Origin: Cephalotus follicularis
Lineage: Eukaryota > Streptophyta > Magnoliopsida > Oxalidales > Cephalotaceae
Assembly (NCBI GenBank): GCA_001972305.1
Contig: BDDD01002241.1
Location: 133,199-197,198 of the forward strand
Length of the DNA stretch: 64,000 nt
Reading direction: 5' to 3'
Below, piece by piece: positions 39,083-51,835 of this stretch. Each line of letters opens with the position of its first letter. The stretch's first letter is position 1. The notes under the pieces are model-generated. The model was not told the DNA's origin. It saw nothing but the letters and a program-made list of their open reading frames with translations, and ran no database searches. The position numbers were made by a program, and so were the translations under genes.

Positions 39083-40492
39083 CTTTGGTTCCTGTCAATT
39101 CAATGTAAGTTGCAAAAAATTCGAAACCCTAGAGATCTTCGTGTGTGTGTGTGTGTTTTTGTAACAGATGTGTTAAGGGAAAGAGTCGAAAACGGCGAAA
39201 CGTAATGGTACTTTTGTATCGTATTGGACACGTCACCCCAGTATACGCAAACTTTGGTTTGTTGACTTGTAGTTGTTGTAGGGTGCTGGTTTCTATTTTG
39301 CTTTATGTAGGGAATTCAATTTTAATGGCTATTTACTCTTTTTACTTTGTCACGGACTGTTTGGTTGCTACAATTTATGAGTAAAAAACGTATGAATTTT
39401 TGAATTTTTGAATTTGAATAGGCTTCTTCTTTCTTTCTTTTTTAATTTCATTAATTTACGATTACTAGCATCTTAAAATATCCAGTACACTTTAAATTAT
39501 ATTATTATGTAACAAGTTCATTGAGAAGAAAGTTTGCGATGAGAATGCTAAAAATCACGTAATGAAAACAAAACCGTGCATTAGTAGAAGGTAGTGAACA
39601 AAGGAATGAAATGCAAAGTCAATCTAATTTTTAGAGTTCTATGTAAAAATTTAAGAGATGATGTGGGTCAGTTTGGGAAGGATTGCACCCTAATGTTATG
39701 GTTGATATGCAATATGTCTCGATGAGGATCACTGTTTGATTTCTATATATTTTATAGATGGTCTACATTATAGAGTTCCCATGAGTGTATATTATAGAGT
39801 TTCTATGAGTATAGCGTTTCAGTTCTTGGGTAAGCATTGGTATAGTCTATATCTCCTTTTTCATAACCCCTAACATATTGATCGTTAATCTTCAATCGAT
39901 CAAAAAAAATATGGGTCGGTTTGTCACTCACAAGCATAATGGCAAATTCGCTCGATCATCTGGGGATTATACCAACAAGAAATAGTTTGTAAATAAAATG
40001 AGTTAAGAATAGAAAGACAAACTTGCTTAATCATTGTTTGAAACTGGACGTAGATTCAATTCCTTACAAAATGCGACGATTCGTTTTCACATGCATGTCC
40101 GTTCTATAATATTAATATTATATTTATACATGCATGCTCGTTCCGTAGTATTAATATTATATTTTTAACTTTATATTTTAAATATTTGTAAATTATTTAT
40201 AAATAAATATATTCTTTGCCAATTAATTAGAATAAGGAGAGTGAAATTTCATAGATAACTTACCTATGAAAGAGTTCATATTTTTTATTATTGAACCCTA
40301 CAATTTATTTTTCGCTAATTCGATCGTTAGATGCGAAAATCTCTGACTATTTCATTTTTTTAAAATAATTTTACTGTTTTATAATTTTCTTATTTAGTAT
40401 AAAAGAATAACTTATTCGATGAATAATCTAAACATATCCAAATAATTTAAAAATTGACATAAATACATTATATAAAGAGAATATCTAATCCA
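39083..40492. other. Spacer between the myosin gene and the Tat element
   Basis: Contains the myosin 5' flank (on the minus strand). A block with ACATGCATG, CGTTC and TATTAATATTATATTT occurs twice at about 40089-40125 and 40128-40165. No gene seen. Confidence 0.45.
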
Positions 40493-40575
40493 AATATTGG
40501 ATTAACGAAATATAATACATAAGTTCGATAATTAAAATAAAAAAATATGTAAATTGTATTACACGACAAGCATAT

Positions 40576-40984
40576 TGTTAGAATATGGTTGGATTTGACC
40601 CAAATTGTAGCTCATGAATTACCCACATGAAATTGGTAGTTTTTTATATTATAACTCCCAGGCAGTTTTCTTTTTAATTTAAAAAAAAAAATAAAATTGC
40701 TCCTTAAATAAACAGATGAGACTCTGGAGTTATATGGAAAATATGTTTTTTATAGAATGGACGTTCTCTGTACAACAATAGATGCTCTATTCAATCTCAT
40801 TCTTCTCTCAATCTCTAAAAACATCACCTACTATTTTTAGGATTTGTGAATGTGAATGTGAATTATATCGGAGAAACTCTAATAGCAACTCCGTAGATCA
40901 AGAGCAAGAAATCTCTAAGTTTGTAATCTCAAATCATCTGTAAGTATCCTGGAGTTTTGTTTTCATGGTTATGTTATTTTAACA
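40576..40984. mobile_element. Solo LTR, probably Ty1/copia (copy 1)
   Basis: 409 bp, starting TGTTAGAATATGG and ending TTATTTTAACA, so TG...CA with TGTTA/TAACA ends. Perfect 5-bp target duplication CATAT on both sides (40571-40575 and 40985-40989). No internal coding DNA. TGTTA...TAACA ends are commonest in Ty1/copia; family otherwise unknown. Confidence 0.85.
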
Positions 40985-42176
40985 CATATATTCACTTTTT
41001 CCACACCAATTTACAAATTCGTTGAATATCTTTAATTATTTCATCTACATCTTCTAATTTAAATGATATATAAGCTTATATATAGTATAATATAATAGAT
41101 TTTCGATGAAATATATACAAACAATCGATTGACTTAAAAATTTCCATACATAATCTACGCAAATGTTGATGTTGAAATTAACAGCACAACAGTCCCCTAC
41201 GTGTAGAGGTTTGATTTGTAGAGAAAAACACGGCAAATGCTCCGAGGATGGTATTTGATTGGATTGCTTGACGTCCTCCCTCCACACAAGAAGCAAACTA
41301 AACAAAGGTCTATGAGGTTTTAATCCCGGGGACACTCTGATACTTAAGTTAGATAGTGACAGAGTATATACAATAAGGTTCTTTTTAGTTTAGAATTGAC
41401 CGACCTGTGTATAGTGTTTCGTTATGGTATTTATAAGATTACATGGTTGTAAGTGCTTCCCCACCATCTGCTTGCATTACGGAGATGATTATTGTACCCC
41501 TAGGAAACGGCCGAGTATCTCATCCATTTCCCTATTTGGCACCGAAACGTTATCTCGTGCGTTATCATTCTAGATTTTGAATTGCATGGCTACATGGTTG
41601 TAGCTCCAGATGACACATAGCAGTGTCTTAATTGAGTAGAAATTTTCTCCTATCATATGCTCCCTTGGTCTTAATTTTCTGGGCTTGACAAAGGAGGAAG
41701 AACATTTGTGAGGTAAACTTGCTTTGAGTAGGCCTCTAATGCGTGATTAGGACTATTTTATATTTTGGGCCTTGCTATTTGGCCCAACTCTGGCATTTAT
41801 ATGGCGTGGCAGAGCAAGCTTCTTTTTCGTTTGTGTCTTTTCACTTGCCGCGCATAGTCTTCTCGTTTCCCAGGTCTGATTTGATGGGCTGATCTAGGCT
41901 GTTTGATTCCACAGAGATCTAATGGTCTGAAATCAATCTAGAGCCCTTTAAATTGGTCTTTCTTCTTAGAGAAGTTTCTTTACGCTTCTTCAAATTTCAA
42001 AACTTTTGCTCTACCAAATTTTTTATCTTCCAATTGAAATCCCTTTGAATTTTCTTTTGCAAAAATCTCAGGTGAGTCATTTCCTGCTGTTCATTTTACA
42101 AATTGACTAGGGCATCACTTTGGGTTTTTCTTGGCTTCTCATCATCTCTCTCTCTCTCCTCTTCTCAAATCTCTAA

Positions 42177-44550
42177 ATGGCTAGAGTTAAGCAAATTGCT
42201 AAACAAACTACTACCCCTGCGGAGGTACGCAGCATGACCGAGGGAGTGACTGTCGCCGAGCGTCCTCTTGGTGCAGAGGAGGCCATGGATGCCGCCACCG
42301 CAAACGGTCCTGATGTCCCCTCCACAGAAGCCGGGACCCAAGTTTTTAGGACCCACTTCGACAGGAGTGTGCTCAAACGCAAAAAAGTGATAAATCTTTC
42401 CAAAAAGTACTGCTTCCCTAAAAGTTTGGAGTTCTCCTTCCCCCGAGATCCCAAGGAGACCACATAAAGCAAACCTAGTCTCTTTGTGGTTTTTGAAGAT
42501 ACTCTATGGCATTACCTGAGACTCCCGGTACCACCCTTCGCTATCACAATTTTGAGGAACTTCCAAATTCATCATTCACTACTTTAAGCGCAATCCTGAG
42601 CCTTCATCATTGGTTTCTTGGTGAAGTGTTTGGAAACGAGGGCGACACCGACGATAGGGCTATTCAAGGAGTTTCATTCCCTCAAAGCATCTCCTGGAAA
42701 GCGTAGTTACTATTTCAAGTCATGCGTTGGTCTGACCAAGAAGCTATTGGTGGATCCTACAAAGTTTGTCAAATGCTGGAGAGGGAGGCACTTCCTTATT
42801 AGGAATCTCCCTGGCTTCACTCCCTGCCATTGGTGCGATTCTGCTTCATTCCCTGCCACTGGTGCGATTCGTTGGATACCCAACGCCTTAATCAGATAGC
42901 AGTTTTGACTGTGATAGAGAAGGTAGACCTGGTGAAGCTCTCTGCACTGGAGCCAGAGGAGGTGAATTTTACCATATTCGAGGACCGTCTGTGCCGTGTC
43001 ACGCTGAGCATGTCCCCTGGTCGGTGAGATGCCTTGGATGAGAAAGAGGAGATCCTATTGGAGATAAAAAGAGAGAGGGTTCAAAATAGTAGAGAAAAAC
43101 CCACAGCTGCTCCCATTAATGAGGGGGAAAGCTGTATTAAGCCTTCCTCTCCTACTCAGCTTCTAATTTTATTTTGTTTACTCACTATTTTTATAGTTCA
43201 AGCTTCTAACTCCATCTTTATGGTTCTCTGTAGTGATGGCTTCTCAGTGACCTATGGCTGACATCTTGAGAGCTGCTAGAGAGAAAGCAAATATTGCTAT
43301 CGAGGAGGAGAGGCAGAGAGCTCTGAGGAAAATTGCTGCGGCGACAAAGAAGAGAGCAGCGAAGGAGGCTGCTGCTGCTGAAGCTGTCGGGTAAGGTCTT
43401 CTCGTGGCAAACATGTTGCGGATGATCTGCCCCTTCCATCTAAAAAACAAAAGAGGAGAAGAGATGGAGAAGACTCTTCTCAGGAACAAACTGGTATTCA
43501 CCCTGAGATGGGTCCCCCGGACCCTGTCCGCCTTGGTGTGACCGTGGACGTCGACCGGGTAGAAGAGGAGCTTGAAGAGCTCGGTAACCCGAGTGTTGAC
43601 TTTAACACTCTAGAGGCGCCATTTGAGCTCAGTAGGTTGTGCCTCCTTCCTACGGAGATGAATGCGAGAAAGGGTTTGGCCATTAACCAACTCTTGAACC
43701 ATTGCCTTCAAAGCAACATTAGAGTATATAACTTCCTCTTCCTTTTCTTTTTAACTCTTCCTTTGACTTTGGTCTTTCTTTGTAAGGCTTTGAATGAAGC
43801 ATATCTAATGATGAAAAACTCCAAGGATGACCATGAGCTTATCCAACAGCTTTGCATTGAGGTTGTAGAGCTCAAGCAGTCGGCTAGTGCAGCTCACGCC
43901 CAGCTGGAGGATGTTCTTGGAGCCCAGGAGTTAATTCTGGAGGAAAAAAGGCAAACTCTAGAATCTTTGGATAAGGCGAAGGAGGAGGGAGAGAAACTCG
44001 TTCGGACTAATAAGCATATTTATGATGCGTTGAAGGCCGCGGAGTAAAGGTCCTCTAGAATCCAGGAGATGGAAGCTGCTCGGACTCAAGCAACGGTTAA
44101 CAAAGCCCTTGCGGAATTTAAAGCTTTAGCTGAGTTCCAAGGTGCTCTGGCTAAGGCCGTGGATGACTTTAGGGCTTCCCAAGATTTTGAAGAGGAAGTC
44201 CTTATGGAGTCCGCCATACTTTTTCGCAGGGGCTTCTATACCTGTCGCAACTGGGTTGCTCACCATCCTGAGGTTCCTCTGGATTCTATCGTTTGCTGTC
44301 CTTCAGCGAATGATTTTGACCTTTTTCATAAGGAGATTGAGGCAAAGGAAGAGAAAGCTCGCCTCGCCTTCAAGGAACGAGAAAGCCTCGCCCGAGAAGC
44401 TGAAGAGTCACAGAGGGAAGAGCACTCAGTTGCGATTATCCCTTACACTAGTCCTGTTAAAGATCCTGACTTTGCTCCTCTACCCGAGAACTCCCAAGTG
44501 CCTGCTTCTTTTCTTGTATATAGCGCCCCTTAATGGGATAACAATGTTTA
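42177..44550 (+). mobile_element. Antisense extra ORF of the Tat element (copy 1)
   Basis: A stretch of protein-like open frames on the plus strand, opposite to gag-pol, beyond integrase. It begins MARVKQIAKQTTTPAEV at 42177. It contains a segment like the 'putative gypsy-type transposon' domain found in plant Tat extra ORFs (FHSLKASPGKRSYYFKS, then a CWRGRHFLI motif), a Lys/Glu-rich helical region at about 43245-43400 and a coiled-coil-like region at 43790-44530. Antisense extra ORFs between pol and the 3' LTR are known from this lineage; function unknown. Broken in several places. Confidence 0.6.
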
Positions 44551-44689
44551 GATCGATGCTTTGTACACTTATGCCTTCACAATGCAATAAAACATAAATT
44601 TGAGCTTTACAGTTCCCTTAGGAAAATTTTTATGCCTTTATAGACATCTATTGTAGTGGTATGATATTTTTCAGACTATGTTGCCTGAG

Positions 44690-45330
44690 CTTTCTAGCCC
44701 ACATGGGGCACTTTTATAAAAGCGCTCAACCAACGATACTTGATCTTTGCGAGTTCTTAAGTGTTCGCAGATCAAAGTTTGTTTCTGGTATAATAAGTTC
44801 TTACAGGTTTGCAGACCAGGATCTCGTCTGGTCTGATATTTTTTCAGACCAGGTCGACTGAGCTTTGTAGCCCCAATAGGGGCACTTGTATCAAAGCTCT
44901 CAGCCAACGAACTTGATCGTTGCAAGTTCTTATGGGTTCACCTCTCAAGATACGATATTGGTCTGGTCTGTCAAGTTCTTATGGGTTGACAAACCAGCAT
45001 TTGCTCCCTTGGGAGGCTTTTTTGATTTCTTCCTTAGAAGTCTTTTGTTGATTGCTCCTTTAGGAGTCTTGTCTGATAAGCTTGTATTAGAGCTTTAGGT
45101 GCTCCTTTGACGGGAGTCTTAGGTACTCCTCTAACGGGAGTCGACTCGAATTGGAGACTTTAGTATGTTCAAGACATTAGTCTACTTAGGTGTTTGATAT
45201 ACTCGAGACTAGGAGAGCTCTAGACATGTATTAAGGCCTACTCTAATCATTCCTTTGGGAGTCTTCTTTGACAGCTCCCTTGGGAGTGGTCTAACAAGCT
45301 TGTATTAAAGCTTTTGTTGAGAGAACTTGT
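44690..45330. repeat. Degenerate repeats in the Tat spacer (copy 1)
   Basis: A block with GAGCTTT-TAGCCC-CA-GGGGCACTT, CTCA-CCAACGA-ACTTGATC and GCAAGTTCTTA-type motifs occurs twice about 170 bp apart (near 44690 and 44860). It is followed by repeated short blocks of the kind GCTCC-TT-GGGAGTC and AAGCTTGTATTA-AGCTTT. Tandem repeats between pol and the 3' LTR are a known habit of the Tat lineage. The same array recurs at 50966-51606. Confidence 0.65.
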
Positions 45331-45559
45331 TAAAGACTGTTCAAAGGTTTAAGGACGTGAACATTGGACCTCCTGTCCCTTACAAACTTGGAACTGCTCT
45401 TTTTGAAGAAAAAATTCTCTTTATTGACATTCTTGAACATTTGTACATATTTGCAAAATTCATTGATAGTACTTCCTCAAGTGCTCAGAATTCCAAACCC
45501 TAGGAATCTCCTGACCCCCTAGAGTTTCAAGTTTGAATGTTTCTGGTCGGAGCACTTTC

Positions 45560-46768
45560 TTCACCTTGTAGGATCCTTCCTAATTAGGAGCTAACTTCCC
45601 TCTAGTGCCGGTAGGATCAGCAATTACCGTATTTCGGAGGAATAAGTCTCCCTCCCTTAGTGGTCTGGGGTTCACCTTTTTGTTATAGTAACGACTCACC
45701 CTTTACTGGTATGCTGCTACTCTGATGATAGCTTTATCTCTGAGCTCTTCCACTAAGTCGAGGAGATTCTTCAAACCTTCTTCATTATTAACTTCATTGA
45801 AATGCACAACTCTAGGAGAATGCACTCCAATTTCCACCGGTATCATAGCTTCTGATCCGAAACAAAGGCTAAATGGGAACTTTCTAGTTGTGGTCCAATG
45901 AGTGGTTCTATAAGTCCACAACACACTGGGGAGCTCCTCTGTCCATCTTCCTTTGCTAGCTTTGAGGCATTTCTTCAACCCAAGATGTTTTCTCTATTGA
46001 TGACCACTGTCTGGCCATTGCTTTGAGGGTAGGCTACGGATGAAAGCCTATGTTCAATCCTTCATTCCTTGCAAAAATCACGGAAAGCTTGGCAATCAAA
46101 TTGCTTCCCATTATCATAGACGATTACTCTGGGGACCCCAAATCTGCAAATGATTGACATATAAACAAAGCTTTCCGTATTCCTCTTTGTTATTATGGAC
46201 AGGGGCTCGGCTTCCACCCATTTGGTGAAGTAATCCACTGTCACGATTAGGAACTTTCTCTATCCTGATGCCACAGGTAATACTTGATAAAGTCCATCCC
46301 CCATTGCGCAAAGGGCTAAGGGGCAGTGATAGATGTCAAAGACTCTGATGGTCTTCTGCTTATATTGGCATTCTTCTGACACTTATCACATTTCCTCACA
46401 AAGTTAATGGCATCTTGGTGCATGGTCGGCCAGAAGTAGTCTTGCCTCAACAATTAATTGGACAAGGTTCTGCCCCCCGTGTAATTTCCACATACTCCTT
46501 CATGGACCTCCCTTAGAGCGTAGTCGGCCTCTGAGGGAGACAAACATCTCAACAAAGGGAAAGAGAATGACATTTTGTAGAAAATCCATTCTCTGAATTG
46601 GTAGCAGTTGGATCTATATACCAACATTCTCGCCTCCTCTAGATCCTCTGGCAAAATATCAAACCTTAGCCAACTAATGAATGGAGTCATCCAGTTTGGC
46701 TCTTGTTGATCATCAATGTCCATCACATACACCTCAGAGATGGTGGTCCTGTCTAGGTAGTCTACTAG
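45560..46768 (-). mobile_element. Tat integrase region (copy 1)
   Basis: Minus-strand coding remnants of integrase: a zinc-binding N-terminal part near 46460-46730 (LSPSEADYALREVHEGVCGN), a core with VDYFTKWVEAEPL and FGVPRVIVYDNGKQF at about 46062-46244, and the C-terminal part with LPSVLWTYRTTHWTTT at about 45703-45978. Cut at the right by the duplication junction. Broken. Confidence 0.8.
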
Positions 46769-46851
46769 AATATTGGATTAACGAAATATAATACATAAGT
46801 TCGATAATTAAAATAAAAAAATATGTAAATTGTATTACACGACAAGCATAT

Positions 46852-47260
46852 TGTTAGAATATGGTTGGATTTGACCCAAATTGTAGCTCATGAATTACCC
46901 ACATGAAATTGGTAGTTTTTTATATTATAACTCCCAGGCAGTTTTCTTTTTAATTTAAAAAAAAAAATAAAATTGCTCCTTAAATAAACAGATGAGACTC
47001 TGGAGTTATATGGAAAATATGTTTTTTATAGAATGGACGTTCTCTGTACAACAATAGATGCTCTATTCAATCTCATTCTTCTCTCAATCTCTAAAAACAT
47101 CACCTACTATTTTTAGGATTTGTGAATGTGAATGTGAATTATATCGGAGAAACTCTAATAGCAACTCCGTAGATCAAGAGCAAGAAATCTCTAAGTTTGT
47201 AATCTCAAATCATCTGTAAGTATCCTGGAGTTTTGTTTTCATGGTTATGTTATTTTAACA
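46852..47260. mobile_element. Solo LTR, probably Ty1/copia (copy 2)
   Basis: Duplicate of 40576-40984, with the same CATAT target duplications (46847-46851 and 47261-47265). It was copied by the segmental duplication and is not a second insertion. Confidence 0.85.
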
Positions 47261-48452
47261 CATATATTCACTTTTTCCACACCAATTTACAAATTCGTTG
47301 AATATCTTTAATTATTTCATCTACATCTTCTAATTTAAATGATATATAAGCTTATATATAGTATAATATAATAGATTTTCGATGAAATATATACAAACAA
47401 TCGATTGACTTAAAAATTTCCATACATAATCTACGCAAATGTTGATGTTGAAATTAACAGCACAACAGTCCCCTACGTGTAGAGGTTTGATTTGTAGAGA
47501 AAAACACGGCAAATGCTCCGAGGATGGTATTTGATTGGATTGCTTGACGTCCTCCCTCCGCACAAGAAGCAAACTAAACAAAGGTCTATGAGGTTTTAAT
47601 CCCGGGGACACTCTGATACTTAAGTTAGATAGTGACAGAGTATATACAATAAGGTTCTTTTTAGTTTAGAATTGACCGACCTGTGTATAGTGTTTCGTTA
47701 TGGTATTTATAAGATTACATGGTTGTAAGTGCTTCCCCACCATCTGCTTGCATTACGGAGATGATTATTGTACCCCTAGGAAACGGCCGAGTATCTCATC
47801 CATTTCCCTATTTGGCACCGAAACGTTATCTCGTGCGTTATCATTCTAGATTTTGAATTGCATGGCTACATGGTTGTAGCTCCAGATGACACATAGCAGT
47901 GTCTTAATTGAGTAGAAATTTTCTCCTATCATATGCTCCCTTGGTCTTAATTTTCTGGGCTTGACAAAGGAGGAAGAACATTTGTGAGGTAAACTTGCTT
48001 TGAGTAGGCCTCTAATGCGTGATTAGGACTATTTTATATTTTGGGCCTTGCTATTTGGCCCAACTCTGGCATTTATATGGCGTGGCAGAGCAAGCTTCTT
48101 TTTCGTTTGTGTCTTTTCACTTGCCGCGCATAGTCTTCTCGTTTCCCAGGTCTGATTTGATGGGCTGATCTAGGCTGTTTGATTCCACAGAGATCTAATG
48201 GTCTGAAATCAATCTAGAGCCCTTTAAATTGGTCTTTCTTCTTAGAGAAGTTTCTTTACGCTTCTTCAAATTTCAAAACTTTTGCTCTACCAAATTTTTT
48301 ATCTTCCAATTGAAATCCCTTTGAATTTTCTTTTGCAAAAATCTCAGGTGAGTCATTTCCTGCTGTTCATTTTACAAATTGACTAGGGCATCACTTTGGG
48401 TTTTTCTTGGCTTCTCATCATCTCTCTCTCTCTCCTCTTCTCAAATCTCTAA

Positions 48453-50826
48453 ATGGCTAGAGTTAAGCAAATTGCTAAACAAACTACTACCCCTGCGGAG
48501 GTACGCAGCATGACCGAGGGAGTGACTGTCGCCGAGCGTCCTCTTGGTGCAGAGGAGGCCATGGATGCCGCCACCGCAAACGGTCCTGATGTCCCCTCCA
48601 CAGAAGCCGGGACCCAAGTTTTTAGGACCCACTTCGACAGGAGTGTGCTCAAACGCAAAAAAGTGATAAATCTTTCCAAAAAGTACTGCTTCCCTAAAAG
48701 TTTGGAGTTCTCCTTCCCCCGAGATCCCAAGGAGACCACATAAAGCAAACCTAGTCTCTTTGTGGTTTTTGAAGATACTCTATGGCATTACCTGAGACTC
48801 CCGGTACCACCCTTCGCTATCACAATTTTGAGGAACTTCCAAATTCATCATTCACTACTTTAAGCGCAATCCTGAGCCTTCATCATTGGTTTCTTGGTGA
48901 AGTGTTTGGAAACGAGGGCGACACCGACGATAGGGCTATTCAAGGAGTTTCATTCCCTCAAAGCATCTCCTGGAAAGCGTAGTTACTATTTCAAGTCATG
49001 CGTTGGTCTGACCAAGAAGCTATTGGTGGATCCTACAAAGTTTGTCAAATGCTGGAGAGGGAGGCACTTCCTTATTAGGAATCTCCCTGGCTTCACTCCC
49101 TGCCATTGGTGCGATTCTGCTTCATTCCCTGCCACTGGTGCGATTCGTTGGATACCCAACGCCTTAATCAGATAGCAGTTTTGACTGTGATAGAGAAGGT
49201 AGACCTGGTGAAGCTCTCTGCACTGGAGCCAGAGGAGGTGAATTTTACCATATTCGAGGACCGTCTGTGCCGTGTCACGCTGAGCATGTCCCCTGGTCGG
49301 TGAGATGCCTTGGATGAGAAAGAGGAGATCCTATTGGAGATAAAAAGAGAGAGGGTTCAAAATAGTAGAGAAAAACCCACAGCTGCTCCCATTAATGAGG
49401 GGGAAAGCTGTATTAAGCCTTCCTCTCCTACTCAGCTTCTAATTTTATTTTGTTTACTCACTATTTTTATAGTTCAAGCTTCTAACTCCATCTTTATGGT
49501 TCTCTGTAGTGATGGCTTCTCAGTGACCTATGGCTGACATCTTGAGAGCTGCTAGAGAGAAAGCAAATATTGCTATCGAGGAGGAGAGGCAGAGAGCTCT
49601 GAGGAAAATTGCTGCGGCGACAAAGAAGAGAGCAGCGAAGGAGGCTGCTGCTGCTGAAGCTGTCGGGTAAGGTCTTCTCGTGGCAAACATGTTGCGGATG
49701 ATCTGCCCCTTCCATCTAAAAAACAAAAGAGGAGAAGAGATGGAGAAGACTCTTCTCAGGAACAAACTGGTATTCACCCTGAGATGGGTCCCCCGGACCC
49801 TGTCCGCCTTGGTGTGACCGTGGACGTCGACCGGGTAGAAGAGGAGCTTGAAGAGCTCGGTAACCCGAGTGTTGACTTTAACACTCTAGAGGCGCCATTT
49901 GAGCTCAGTAGGTTGTGCCTCCTTCCTACGGAGATGAATGCGAGAAAGGGTTTGGCCATTAACCAACTCTTGAACCATTGCCTTCAAAGCAACATTAGAG
50001 TATATAACTTCCTCTTCCTTTTCTTTTTAACTCTTCCTTTGACTTTGGTCTTTCTTTGTAAGGCTTTGAATGAAGCATATCTAATGATGAAAAACTCCAA
50101 GGATGACCATGAGCTTATCCAACAGCTTTGCATTGAGGTTGTAGAGCTCAAGCAGTCGGCTAGTGCAGCTCACGCCCAGCTGGAGGATGTTCTTGGAGCC
50201 CAGGAGTTAATTCTGGAGGAAAAAAGGCAAACTCTAGAATCTTTGGATAAGGCGAAGGAGGAGGGAGAGAAACTCGTTCGGACTAATAAGCATATTTATG
50301 ATGCGTTGAAGGCCGCGGAGTAAAGGTCCTCTAGAATCCAGGAGATGGAAGCTGCTCGGACTCAAGCAACGGTTAACAAAGCCCTTGCGGAATTTAAAGC
50401 TTTAGCTGAGTTCCAAGGTGCTCTGGCTAAGGCCGTGGATGACTTTAGGGCTTCCCAAGATTTTGAAGAGGAAGTCCTTATGGAGTCCGCCATACTTTTT
50501 CGCAGGGGCTTCTATACCTGTCGCAACTGGGTTGCTCACCATCCTGAGGTTCCTCTGGATTCTATCGTTTGCTGTCCTTCAGCAAATGATTTTGACCTTT
50601 TTCAAAAGGAGATTGAGGCAAAAGAAGAGAAAGCTCGACTCGCCTTCAAGGAACGAGAATGCCTCGCCCGAGAAGCTGAAGAGTCACAGAGGGTAGAGCA
50701 CTCAGTTGCGATTGTCCCTTACACTGGTCCTGTTATAGATCCTGACTTTGCTCCTCTACCCGAGAACTCCCAAGTGCCTGCTTCTTTTCTTGTATATAGC
50801 GCCCCTTAATGGGATAACAATGTTTA
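48453..50826 (+). mobile_element. Antisense extra ORF of the Tat element (copy 2)
   Basis: Duplicate of 42177-44550. The frames are identical to copy 1 up to about 50583; the last open frame (50345-50809) differs at several residues. Broken like copy 1. Confidence 0.6.
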
Positions 50827-51835
50827 GATCGATGCTTTGTACACTTATGCCTTCACAATGCAATAAAACATAAATTTGAGCTTTACAGTTCCCTTAGGAA
50901 AATTTTTATGCCTTTATAGACATCTATTGTAGTGGTATGATATTTTTCAGACTATGTTGCCTAAGCTTTCTAGCCCACATGGGGCACTTTTATAAAAGCT
51001 CTCAACCAATGATACTTGATCTTTGCGAGTTCTTAAGTGTTCGCAGATCAAAGTTTGTTTCTGGTATAATAAGTTCTTACAGGTTTGCAGACCAGGATCT
51101 CGTCTGGTCTGATATTTTTTCAGACCAGGTCGACTGAGCTTTGTAGCCCCAATAGGGGCACTTGTATCAAAGCTCTCAGCCAACGAACTTGATCGTTGCA
51201 AGTTCTTATGGGTTCGCCTCTCAAGATACGATATTGGTCTGGTCTGTCAAGTTCTTATGGGTTGACAAACCGGCATTTGCTCCCTTGGGAGGCTTTTTTG
51301 ATTTCTTCCTTAGAAGTCTTTTGTTGATTGCTCCTTTAGGAGTCTTGTCTGATAAGCTTGTATTAGAGCTTTAGGTGCTCCTTTGACGGGAGTCTTAGGT
51401 ACTCCTCTAACGGGAGTCGACTCGAATTGGAGACTTTAGTATGTTCAAGACATTAGTCTACTTAGGTGTTTGATATACTCGAGACTAGGAGAGCTCTAGA
51501 CATGTATTAAGGCCTACTCTAATCATTCCTTTGGGAGTCTTCTTTGACAGCTCCCTTGGGAGTGGTCTAACAAGCTTGTATTAAAGCTTTTGTTGAGAGA
51601 ACTTGTTAAAGACTGTTCAAAGGTTTAAGGACGTGAACATTGGACCTCCTGTCCCTTACAAACTTGGAACTGCTCTTTTTGAAGAAAAAATTCTCTTTAT
51701 TGACATTCTTGAACATTTGTACATATTTGCAAAATTCATTGATAGTACTTCCTCAAGTGCTCAGAATTCCAAACCCTAGGAATCTCCTGACCCCCTAGAG
51801 TTTCAAGTTTGAATGTTTCTGGTCGGAGCACTTTC

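Larger units (their letters stand above)
40493..46768. repeat. Tandem duplication, copy 1 (6,276 bp)
   Basis: Direct duplicate of 46769-53044. It runs from 83 bp left of the copia-like solo LTR, through the antisense ORF and spacer, to the start of the Tat integrase region. The left edge is continuous with the spacer DNA to its left. The right edge (CTACTAG then AATATTGG) is the new junction and shows no shared bases between the two source ends. Confidence 0.97.

Noticed and set aside
43218-43683. Minus-strand open frames opposite the Tat antisense ORF
   Set aside because: Ser-rich and Leu-rich composition with no Tat domain; they mirror the Lys/Glu-rich plus-strand frame and recur only because the segment is duplicated.
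44690-45330. Regularly spaced short repeats that might suggest a CRISPR-like array
   Set aside because: Units are degenerate, spacing is irregular and the DNA is a plant retroelement spacer; nothing supports a prokaryotic array.
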